37,319 bases of DNA from Acinetobacter baumannii (GTDB taxonomy: Bacteria; Pseudomonadota; Gammaproteobacteria; Pseudomonadales; Moraxellaceae): contig NZ_JADVOP010000039.1 of NCBI RefSeq assembly GCF_016508585.1, positions 1 to 37,319 of the forward strand. The letters are read 5' to 3'. A model generated the notes under the pieces. The model saw only the letters and a program-made list of their open reading frames with translations. It was not told the DNA's origin and ran no database searches. Of this stretch, positions 9,446 through 16,196 are shown piece by piece (the stretch's first letter is position 1; every line of letters starts with the position of its first letter). The position numbers and the translations under genes are program-made.

Positions 9446-9883
9446 TTATTTAATGACCAAAACAGGGATTTGTAATTCAGTTAATAAATTTTGTGCAACA
9501 CTTCCCATGATAATCTTTTTCAATCCAGTACGCCCATGTGAGCTGAGAATGACCAAATCAGTTTTCAAATCATGCACTGCTTGATTCAGGGTGTGAGCAA
9601 TATTTTCACCTTCAAGTAAACGTGTTTCAACTTGTACACCTTCTGCGGCGAATTGTGCTTTGGCTTCGTTGATGTTGGCTTGAATAAATTCACGGGCACG
9701 TTCGATCAGCATGTTGCTTTGACCGTTCGCCAAATATTCTGATGCAATATATGGGTCCAGTGTCATGACTTGTACAACCGTAATTTTACTGTTGAATGCT
9801 TTTGCAAATTCCACAGCATGTTTAACCACAGATAGGGATGTTTCTGAGCCATCTACAGGCACGAGAATGTTTTGATAAGCCAT
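9446..9883 (-). CDS. Universal stress protein (UspA-like)
   Basis: A 145-residue single Usp domain. The start (ILVPVDGSETS) is the first strand plus the conserved Asp of the nucleotide pocket. The C-terminal SSHGRTGLKKIIMGSVAQNL corresponds to the ATP-binding G-2x-G-9x-G(S/T) motif. The first Gly is Ser here, while the second Gly and GS are kept, so nucleotide binding is likely but not certain. It is probably cytoplasmic and dimeric. The role in stress survival comes from the family. It is monocistronic. Confidence 0.9.
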   Translation of the reverse strand: MAYQNILVPVDGSETSLSVVKHAVEFAKAFNSKITVVQVMTLDPYIASEYLANGQSNMLIERAREFIQANINEAKAQFAAEGVQVETRLLEGENIAHTLNQAVHDLKTDLVILSSHGRTGLKKIIMGSVAQNLLTELQIPVLVIK

Positions 9884-10302
9884 GACTATTTTCCTTATTT
9901 TAACAAAAAGCTGAATTGAATATTTATACGCATCACCAGTCTATAACCTGATCATAACGCGAATATGAAATGAATAAAACCCAGTAAAAGCATAGGGATA
10001 ATTAATATAAATATCATAAATTTAAATCAATGCACCGGCATAAACTAACATTACTGAGCTGAGACGAAAAGCAACCAAAAATCAATTAAATTCACTTTAT
10101 AAGGCGTCTGTATTTTATTGTTTTTTAAAAATTAAATTACTTTGATTCATAAATTATATAGACAATAAAATGCAGATAAAAAATCAATTGAGCCAATTGC
10201 TGAATTGTAAATCAAAAGCATCCGTTAGAATGAAGCTGAAACAAACTCAACTGAAACAAGACAGATCCACATGATTTATACAATAAATTTGAGGAAATGA
10301 TC
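9884..10302. other. Gene-free 419-bp intergenic region
   Basis: Very AT-rich, between the divergent usp gene and the PaaG-like gene. It must hold both promoters. A possible plus-strand one is TTGATT with TAAAAT 18 bp later around 10140-10170, but the match is weak. No repeat, RNA or convincing small gene was seen. Confidence 0.5.
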
Positions 10303-11088
10303 ATGGAATATCAAACAATTATTATAGAAAAGAAAAATGGAATCGGTTACTTAAAGCTTAACCGCCCGGAACAATTGAATAGCTTAACGCCTGTGATGAG
10401 TCTAGAAATTCTGGAGGTACTCAGGCAATGGAAAGAGGATGCTGAAATTCGCGTTATTGTCATCGCCGCAGTTGGCAAAGCATTTTGTGCCGGGCAAGGA
10501 ATAAGTCCTGAAGTACTCAATGGTGGCGTCATTGACTTGGGTGAGGTATTGGAAAAGTACTTTAATCCGCTATTAGCCCTCATCAATGATATGCCCAAAG
10601 TCATCATTTGTGCAGTCAATGGTATCGCTGTAGGAGCGGGGGCGAGCTTGCCACTGTTGTGTGATATTACACTTGCAGCAAAATCAGCAAGTTTCTCACA
10701 GATCTTTAGTAAAATTGGTCTTATTCCCGATTGTGGTGCAACATGGTTGCTTCCACGTTTGATTGGTTTTGCTAAAGCCAAAGCATTGATGTTGACAGCA
10801 GAAAAGATCAGTGCAGAGGAGGCAGAACGTATCGGAATGATTTATAAAGTCGTTGCAGATGATCAGTTGGAGCCAGAAGTTGTACGTTTAGCTGAGCATT
10901 TTGCGACACAAGCCAGTTTAAGTCTTGCATTGATCAAACAGGCCATGCGGGTCACCATGCACAATGATTTTTATACGCAAGTTAAAGTTGAACAGGATTT
11001 ACAAAGAAAGGCAGGACAGTCAGAAGATTTTTTAGAAGGAGTCCGTGCTTTTTTAATGAAAGATCAAGCCCATTTTAAAGGACGATAA
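10303..11088 (+). CDS. Enoyl-CoA hydratase/isomerase family protein, PaaG-like
   Basis: A 261-residue crotonase-fold protein. The oxyanion-hole segments are AFCAGQ and GIAVGAGASLPLLCDI. The strongest family signal is GLIPDCGATWLLPRL. It matches the GLIPDCGGTWLLPR of PaaG, the isomerase that turns ring-epoxidised phenylacetyl-CoA into the oxepin form, with one Gly-to-Ala change. The end of the protein (EGVRAFLMKDQAHFKGR) also follows PaaG. The ATG at 10303 is chosen over that at 10297 because GAGGA at 10291-10295 is then correctly spaced. No other paa gene is in the window, so it could act in phenylacetate, fatty acid or other CoA-ester catabolism. The gene at 11095 follows after 6 bp. Confidence 0.75.
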   Translation: MEYQTIIIEKKNGIGYLKLNRPEQLNSLTPVMSLEILEVLRQWKEDAEIRVIVIAAVGKAFCAGQGISPEVLNGGVIDLGEVLEKYFNPLLALINDMPKVIICAVNGIAVGAGASLPLLCDITLAAKSASFSQIFSKIGLIPDCGATWLLPRLIGFAKAKALMLTAEKISAEEAERIGMIYKVVADDQLEPEVVRLAEHFATQASLSLALIKQAMRVTMHNDFYTQVKVEQDLQRKAGQSEDFLEGVRAFLMKDQAHFKGR

Positions 11089-11094
11089 ATCCCA

Positions 11095-11862
11095 ATGCCT
11101 ATCTTTAAAAGCCACTCCAACAGCATTGTTCAATGGATAGTAGTGGCATGGGGAGTATTGCTCCCTCATGCTACTGTTGCAGATCAAATTAAAGCCATTC
11201 CTTGGATAAAACTGAAAACAGAAACCTCACAGGCCAAGCAAATTTGTCAGGCATTAAAGGTCAACTGTGGAAAGGATGTAGATGTATGGAAAAAGCAATC
11301 AGGGGCAGACACTCATTTATATTTAACTGACGATAGACCGCAACTAATCGAATTTATAAAAGAAAACAATCAGTATACTGTTCTGAATTATTGGAATTTT
11401 CAGCATTATCAGCATCACGGTCATAACACTGATTTTGATGAGGAATTAAACAGTGATGGATTAAGGATTTATCCTGCATTTTATCCTTTAAATCGCCAAA
11501 AGCTTGCTATTGCAGTAGTTAAGCGTTGGAGCACGACTTACTCGGGAGGTGGACGGGCAGAAGAGATCGCTGATTTTGTCATGTTAGAACCAAATCATAC
11601 ATATAAACTGGCATTGGCTGATGTTGCTTTTCATTCTTATGAGATGATTCGAGCCTGTTTTTCTCAAGAGGAATATCAATCTTCTCCACACTGTCATGAT
11701 GAAAGTGGTTCCAATTTGTCCATCCAATTTAAAGATATCGGTAAAACATATTATCAATGGACCTTAAATTTTACCGATTTTACTTGGGAAGCGTTCAAAC
11801 CTCACTCATCAAAAGTTATAGAAAAGTCGCATAACATTGTGTTGCCTTTTCAGCAAAAATAG
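11095..11862 (+). CDS. Secreted protein of unknown function
   Basis: A 255-residue protein I do not recognise. It starts with a probable signal peptide (hydrophobic residues 11-28, likely cut at TVA-DQ), so it is exported. Four cysteines in the mature part (in KQICQALKVNCGK, RACFSQ and SPHCHD) could form two disulfides in the periplasm. The mature part is rich in aromatic residues, with a His-rich stretch (FQHYQHHGHN). It begins 6 bp after the PaaG-like stop, and its ribosome site AAGGACG lies inside the end of that gene, so the two are probably co-transcribed. A functional link between them is not evident. Confidence 0.6.
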   Translation: MPIFKSHSNSIVQWIVVAWGVLLPHATVADQIKAIPWIKLKTETSQAKQICQALKVNCGKDVDVWKKQSGADTHLYLTDDRPQLIEFIKENNQYTVLNYWNFQHYQHHGHNTDFDEELNSDGLRIYPAFYPLNRQKLAIAVVKRWSTTYSGGGRAEEIADFVMLEPNHTYKLALADVAFHSYEMIRACFSQEEYQSSPHCHDESGSNLSIQFKDIGKTYYQWTLNFTDFTWEAFKPHSSKVIEKSHNIVLPFQQK

Positions 11863-11894
11863 AGATCTGTGATTTTTGTAAATAATCAACAAAA

Positions 11895-11950
11895 TTACAC
11901 AATACATAATTTAATTATGTATTGCATAAACTGTTAATTTCTTATAGGAT
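11895..11950 (+). promoter_or_regulatory. hppD promoter with overlapping palindromic operator
   Basis: CAATACATAAT and ATTATGTATTG (11900-11924) form a perfect 11-bp inverted repeat with a 3-bp spacer. The right arm runs into TTGCAT (11922-11927), a candidate -35 box. It is followed after 17 bp by TAGGAT (11945-11950), a candidate -10 box. A near copy of the 35-bp element 11895-11929 lies at 17648-17682 in front of fahA. That conservation is the main support. The box assignments are inference, but the palindrome itself is seen directly. Confidence 0.65.
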
Positions 11951-12037
11951 GAATTTAGAGTTCAAATTCACTGTCATCAAGCTGATTCTGGCTCAAGACA
12001 GACTGAATGACGGAAGGAAAGAACGGACTAACGGCGT

Positions 12038-12059
12038 ATTTTGATTGGTGGATCAAAAT
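12038..12059 (+). other. Hairpin in the hppD 5' leader
   Basis: ATTTTGAT and ATCAAAAT form a perfect 8-bp stem with loop TGGTGG, about 60 bp before the hppD start. No T run follows, so it is not a terminator. It may stabilise the mRNA or bind a regulator. Confidence 0.4.
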
Positions 12060-12119
12060 AGCAGTGTGCTGTTCTCAGCATTAAAAAACGGATGAATTTA
12101 TCTAAATAAGGGAAACTAG

Positions 12120-13175
12120 ATGGATATTTTAGATAACCCATTAGAATTATGTGGTTTTGCTTTTATTGAGTTTGTATCGACGGAAAATGGATTAGATCAA
12201 ATTTTTGAAACCATTGGTTTTAGCAAAGTCGCAAAACATAAGTCTAAAAAAGTGTATTTGTGGCGTCAGGGTAACATCAATATTATTTTGAACTATCAAC
12301 CCGAATCCTATGCTTCATTCTTTTTCAAAGAACATGGACCTTCTGCTTGTGCAATGGGGTTTAGAACACGTGATGCAGCTAAAGCTTTTAAAAATGCGAT
12401 AGCACTAGGCGCTGAACCCATGTATTCACAGGCAGGACCGATGGAATTGAATATTCCAGCGATCAAGGGAATTGGAGGAATGCCAATTTTTCTTGTGGAT
12501 CGTGATATTTACGAAAATGATTTTGTTTTCTTCGATGATGTTGAAAAAAACCCACGTGGTGCGGGTCTGAATGAAATTGATCATTTAACACATAATGTTT
12601 ATAAAGGACGCATGGAATATTGGGCGAATTTCTATGAAAAAATCTTTAATTTTCAAGAAATCCGTTACTTTGACATTAAAGGTGAATATACGGGGCTGAC
12701 TTCAAAAGCACTCACTGCACCAGATGGTATGATCCGTATTCCATTGAATGAAGACTCAGACAAAGGCAATGGTCAAATTGCAGAATTTTTGGCTGATTTC
12801 AACGGTGAAGGTATTCAGCATATTGCTTTTATTACAGATGATTTAATTTCAACATGGGATAAGTTGAAAGGTTTAGGTCTGAAGTTTATGACCGCACCCC
12901 CGGAAACCTATTATGAAATGTTAAAGGATCGTTTACCTGGTCACGGTGAGCCAACCGAAGAGTTACAAAAGCGTGGTATTTTATTGGATGGAAATACCAA
13001 AGAAGGTGAGAAGAAGCTGTTATTACAGATTTTTTCTGAAAACATGCTTGGACCGGTTTTCTTTGAGTTTATTCAACGTAAAGATGATGATGGCTTCGGT
13101 GAAGGGAACTTTAAAGCATTGTTTGAATCTATTGAACGTGATCAAATCCGTCGTGGTGTATTAGAAGCCAAATAA
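12120..13175 (+). CDS. hppD: 4-hydroxyphenylpyruvate dioxygenase
   Basis: It converts 4-hydroxyphenylpyruvate, the transamination product of tyrosine, plus O2 to homogentisate and CO2. The 351-residue protein has two VOC domains, the second carrying the iron site: H155 in IDHLTHNV, H234 in GIQHIAF and E316 in FFEFIQR. All three Fe(II) ligands are present. The C-terminal gating region (GEGNFKALFESIERDQIRRG) is intact, so the enzyme should be active. AAGGGA precedes the ATG. It stands alone, with a 160-bp leader after the predicted promoter, and is convergent with the IclR gene. The shared promoter element links it to the fahA operon encoded 4 kb away. Confidence 0.97.
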   Translation: MDILDNPLELCGFAFIEFVSTENGLDQIFETIGFSKVAKHKSKKVYLWRQGNINIILNYQPESYASFFFKEHGPSACAMGFRTRDAAKAFKNAIALGAEPMYSQAGPMELNIPAIKGIGGMPIFLVDRDIYENDFVFFDDVEKNPRGAGLNEIDHLTHNVYKGRMEYWANFYEKIFNFQEIRYFDIKGEYTGLTSKALTAPDGMIRIPLNEDSDKGNGQIAEFLADFNGEGIQHIAFITDDLISTWDKLKGLGLKFMTAPPETYYEMLKDRLPGHGEPTEELQKRGILLDGNTKEGEKKLLLQIFSENMLGPVFFEFIQRKDDDGFGEGNFKALFESIERDQIRRGVLEAK

Positions 13176-13196
13176 GGTCAGCGATGTAAGCAGAAG

Positions 13197-13228
13197 AAGC
13201 CAGGAAAACATTTTCTTGGCTTTTTTAT
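13197..13228. terminator. Terminator between hppD and the IclR gene
   Basis: AAGCCAGGAAAA pairs with TTTTCTTGGCTT (one G-U-type mismatch) and is followed by T6. It is best suited to hppD on the plus strand. Confidence 0.75.
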
Positions 13229-13247
13229 TACAATATGAAGAAAACAT

Positions 13248-14027
13248 TTAACGCGTTTGAATGTACTGATTGATTGCAGCCACTTCTCGTTTAAATAGTT
13301 CAAGTTTTTCACTGCCTGTATGCACGGGGAGAAATACTTCACTATCCAAAGCAACAATACAGAACTCCACTGCTTGATGCGCATTGAAAACAGGCAAACC
13401 AATGGCATTGATGCCTGTAAGAAGATCACCTTGAGCAATTGCCATACCTAATTCTAAAGTAGTTTCCTTGAGTTGAATAAATTCGTCCCAATGGCTGGGT
13501 TTAATTTGATAATGATTGAGAGCGGCTTTTTCCCATTCTGCAAATATCAAAGGCTTGATGATTGGTTCAGGTAAATATGCGGCAAAAACTCGTCCAGCAG
13601 CTGAGTTGACCAATGGCATAATTGAACCAACTTTTGTGACGATTGAAATTGGATGATTGGATTCAATGGATTGCACGACCAAAGGACCTTTCGGTGACCA
13701 TTTACTGATTTGAATGCCACAGCCGATTTTATTCTGTAATTCATAAATTCGATGTTGTACCAATTGCAGGGCATCGGTATGCTGGATACAGTTTAAGCCT
13801 AAACGCCAGGCCTGATCACCCAGTGCATATTGACCATCTTCCAGCTGTTTGGCATAGTTCATGCGAATGAGACTGACCAAATAGCGGTGTACTTTGGCCG
13901 GATGCATATCCAGTTTGCCTGACAGTTCTTTTAATATAATCGGTTTGTTATGTTCCAAAAGAGCATTGAGAACGGCTAAGCCCACTTCAAGTGATTGAAC
14001 GCCACCAGATAACTTTTCTTCAATCAT
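13248..14027 (-). CDS. IclR-family transcriptional regulator of the tyrosine locus
   Basis: A 259-residue IclR-type protein. Residues 8-70 form the winged helix-turn-helix DNA-binding domain (GVQSLEVGLAVLNALLEH, then LKELSGKLDMHPAKVHRYLVSL). Residues 80-255 form the effector-binding domain (GSIMPLVNSAAGRVFAAYLPE and GINAIGLPVFN are family segments). In Pseudomonas the IclR protein HmgR represses homogentisate genes and responds to homogentisate. Position between hppD and the fahA operon suggests the same job here, as inference. AAGGG precedes the ATG. A nested palindrome at 14167-14196 upstream may be an autoregulatory site. Confidence 0.85.
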   Translation of the reverse strand: MIEEKLSGGVQSLEVGLAVLNALLEHNKPIILKELSGKLDMHPAKVHRYLVSLIRMNYAKQLEDGQYALGDQAWRLGLNCIQHTDALQLVQHRIYELQNKIGCGIQISKWSPKGPLVVQSIESNHPISIVTKVGSIMPLVNSAAGRVFAAYLPEPIIKPLIFAEWEKAALNHYQIKPSHWDEFIQLKETTLELGMAIAQGDLLTGINAIGLPVFNAHQAVEFCIVALDSEVFLPVHTGSEKLELFKREVAAINQYIQTR

Positions 14028-14166
14028 TCAATAACCCTTGATCGCATTTAATCTTGCAGCTTTGATTTGCTGTCGATATTTGATTTTACACTCAGCACAT
14101 AATGCCTGAGCATGCTGCAAAATAGAAATCATCTTTTTAAATGAGATAAATAGATGAATAGCATAA

Positions 14167-14196
14167 GCATACTGTGCATGATGCACTTTAGTATGC
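14167..14196. promoter_or_regulatory. Nested palindrome upstream of the IclR gene
   Basis: The outer arms GCATACT and AGTATGC enclose the inner palindrome GTGCATGATGCAC (arms GTGCA/TGCAC), 140 bp before the IclR start. No T run follows, so it looks like a protein-binding site rather than a terminator. It does not resemble the element in front of hppD and fahA. Confidence 0.45.
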
Positions 14197-14267
14197 GTTT
14201 ACAAGGTATTGTATATCAACATACTCAAGTTAAAATAACAGACCTTGCTGAAAATTAGACAATAAAA

Positions 14268-14301
14268 ATCGGGATCGAAGCTATTGGTCTTCCATCCCGA
14301 T
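14268..14301 (-). terminator. Terminator of the fahA-maiA-VOC operon
   Basis: On the minus strand ATCGGGAT and ATCCCGAT form a perfect 8-bp stem with an 18-nt loop, followed by TTTTTATT. It lies just past the relic CoA-transferase stop, which shows that the relic was once the last gene of this operon. Confidence 0.75.
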
Positions 14302-14312
14302 CACCTTGTACT

Positions 14313-14989
14313 TTAAGCCGCTTGAATATTTTTAATCCGAACAGCGATTGCTGCTTGAATGTCATCAAAACTGACATTTTCTGCCAGCTCAACCAGTACT
14401 AGACCATCATGGGTGACATCGAGCACAACTAAGTCACTGACAATACGGTGAACCACTTACGACCAGTCAGTGGTAGGACGCATTGGGATAAAATTTTAGC
14501 TTGACCTTCTTTGGTTGTATGCCCCATTAAAATCACAACTTTTCGTACCCCTGCAACAAGATCCATTGCACTGCCCATGGCTTTGATTTTTTACCCGAAA
14601 TCATCCAATTGGCATGATCACTTTGTTCAGAAACTTCCAATCGGCTTAAATTTGCAGGGTCAATTCGACCACCTCGAACCATGGCAAATGATTCTGAGCT
14701 TAAGGAAAATGCATCCCCCGTTTTAGCGGTTACTGTTTGCTTGCCTGCATTAATCAAGCCAGCATCCACATTTTCTTCAGTTAGGAATTCATCACAGCCC
14801 TAAACCATGATCATCCACGCCTGCATTATTATTGATGCAGGTGAAATGTTTAACATCACTATATTTAAGGGCTTTGATCAAGGCTTCAGGAATACCGCAA
14901 CGTCCAAATCCACCCACAGCAATGGTTTGACCGTCTTTCACGATACCATGCAGGGCAGCTTCGGCATTCCTGGCTACTTTATCGAGCAT
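14313..14989 (-). pseudogene. Decayed succinyl-CoA:3-oxoacid CoA transferase (scoA-scoB remnant)
   Basis: The enzyme would activate acetoacetate, an end product of tyrosine breakdown, with succinyl-CoA. From 14989 the frame gives a good subunit A start (VKDGQTIAVGGFGRCGIPEA, then INNNAGVDDHGLGL) and stops at residue 65. Right after, in another frame, comes the middle of subunit B (EFLTEENVDAGLINAGKQTV, then ESFAMVRGGRID and NWMISGK). The rest of A and the front of B, roughly 0.7 kb by family size, are missing. Subunit B then has single-base losses near 14585-14593 and 14458-14461. After correcting these it continues MGSAMDLVAGVRKVVILMGH to its normal end at 14313. It begins 5 bp after the VOC gene stop, so it was an operon member. 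Certainly non-functional. Confidence 0.92.
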
Positions 14990-14994
14990 ACGGA

Positions 14995-15540
14995 TTATCC
15001 CAACTCGGCTTCATGCAAGAAATGAGTATGCTGCGGGGCACGTTTGGTTCTGCTCCATTCATCCAGCATGTCTACTTTCATTTCTTCAGTAATTTTTGAA
15101 ATTTTTGCATCGGCATGAACATCGTTATACGTCAGTTCTAAGCGGTGTCCATTTGGATCAAAGAAGTAAATTGAATGGAATATCCCATGATTGGTAATAC
15201 CGAGGACTTTGACACCATTGGCTTCAAGATGAGATTTTGCAGAAAGAAGCGCATCTAAGTCTTCAACTTCGAAAGCAATGTGTTGAACCCATTGAGGCGT
15301 ATTTTCATCACGTCCCATTTCCGGTTGAGTCGGTAACTCAAAAAATGCCAATACATTGCCTTGACCTGCATCCAGGAATAAATGCATATAGGGATCAAAT
15401 GCTTTAGTTGACGGAACATGGTCTTCTGCAAATGCCAGAATAAACTCCATGTTGAGCATTTTTTTATACCATTCCACTGTTTCTTTGGCATCTTTACAAC
15501 GATAGGCCACATGATGAATTTTTTTAATTGCAAAACTCAT
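14995..15540 (-). CDS. VOC-family dioxygenase-like protein, candidate homogentisate ring-cleavage enzyme
   Basis: A 181-residue vicinal oxygen chelate protein made of two beta-alpha-beta modules. The metal ligand positions are filled by H10 (IHHVAY), H87 (VQHIAF) and E135 (HRLELTY). This is the two-His-one-Glu set used by Fe(II) extradiol dioxygenases, and also by some other VOC enzymes. It lies 20 bp after maiA in the operon fahA-maiA-VOC, exactly where the pathway needs a homogentisate 1,2-dioxygenase; the usual cupin-type HmgA is not in the window. I infer that it may do that step. Alternatives are a glyoxalase- or isomerase-like role. The ATG at 15540 follows a strong AAAAGGAG site; an in-frame start 10 codons earlier lacks one. 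Confidence 0.85.
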   Translation of the reverse strand: MSFAIKKIHHVAYRCKDAKETVEWYKKMLNMEFILAFAEDHVPSTKAFDPYMHLFLDAGQGNVLAFFELPTQPEMGRDENTPQWVQHIAFEVEDLDALLSAKSHLEANGVKVLGITNHGIFHSIYFFDPNGHRLELTYNDVHADAKISKITEEMKVDMLDEWSRTKRAPQHTHFLHEAELG

Positions 15541-15560
15541 GATAAAACTCCTTTTCTGTT

Positions 15561-16196
15561 TTATTCCCAATCTGGTTGTTGTTCTGGGGTTGCCTTTAAG
15601 AAAGCAGGCAGGGTTAGGCAGTACTGATCAATCGATTGAATCTTTGGAAAGTCGCTTAGATCAACATTGAAACGTTTGGCGTTATACACTTGCGGAATTA
15701 AACAGCAATCTGCAAATGTGGCTTGAGTGCCAAAGCAGAACTGCCCATTTGAGCTTTTTAATTGCTTTTCCAAGCTTTTAAAACCTTCAATAATCCAGTG
15801 TTGGTACCATTGATTTTTCTGTTCATCATTTACAGCAAATTCATGTTTTAGATATTTCAGCACTCTGAGATTATCTAAGGGATGAATATCACAGGCGATG
15901 GTTTGTGAAAAAGCTCGTATTTTGGCGCGTTCAACAAGATCAGTCGGCAATAAAGGTCGTGTTGGATAGCGTTCTTCCAAATACTCCAAAATATTCAGGG
16001 ATTGTGTAAAAGGCTGATCTTGATCAGTCAAACTCGGTACTAATTGACTCGGATTGAGTGCTAAATAATGTTCTTGTTGTTGCTCATTTTTGAGCAAATG
16101 GACTGGCTGTATAGCATAATCCAGCTGTTTGAGGTTTAAGGCAATCCGTACGCGATAAGCCGCAGAGCTACGAAAATAACTATACAGTTTCATCAC
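15561..16196 (-). CDS. maiA: Maleylacetoacetate isomerase (zeta-class GST)
   Basis: It isomerises 4-maleylacetoacetate to 4-fumarylacetoacetate with glutathione as cofactor. The 211-residue protein has a thioredoxin-like N-terminal domain with SSAAYRVRIALNLK, the zeta-GST active-site motif in a version with Ala in place of the Cys of eukaryotic enzymes. The segment LNPSQLVPSLTD (cis-Pro region) and TQSLNILEYLEERYP (glutathione-binding Ser) follow. Residues 90-211 form the helical C-terminal domain. Its ATG lies inside fahA, overlapping its end by 17 bp, so the two are translationally coupled. The start could also be the second ATG, 3 bp later. Confidence 0.94.
   Translation of the reverse strand: MMKLYSYFRSSAAYRVRIALNLKQLDYAIQPVHLLKNEQQQEHYLALNPSQLVPSLTDQDQPFTQSLNILEYLEERYPTRPLLPTDLVERAKIRAFSQTIACDIHPLDNLRVLKYLKHEFAVNDEQKNQWYQHWIIEGFKSLEKQLKSSNGQFCFGTQATFADCCLIPQVYNAKRFNVDLSDFPKIQSIDQYCLTLPAFLKATPEQQPDWE

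Noticed and set aside
10347..10781. A 144-codon open frame antisense to the PaaG-like gene
   Set aside because: Low-complexity Ser/Thr/Pro translation, no ribosome site, fully inside a clear gene. A shadow frame.
14533..14989. Treating the two CoA-transferase frames as two small intact genes
   Set aside because: They are the front of subunit A and the middle of subunit B, each lacking essential parts, with clear frameshifts. One pseudogene explains both.
14995..15540. Reading the VOC gene simply as a glyoxalase or bleomycin-resistance protein
   Set aside because: Those labels reflect the fold only. Operon position and the His-His-Glu set favour a dioxygenase role, though this is not proven.
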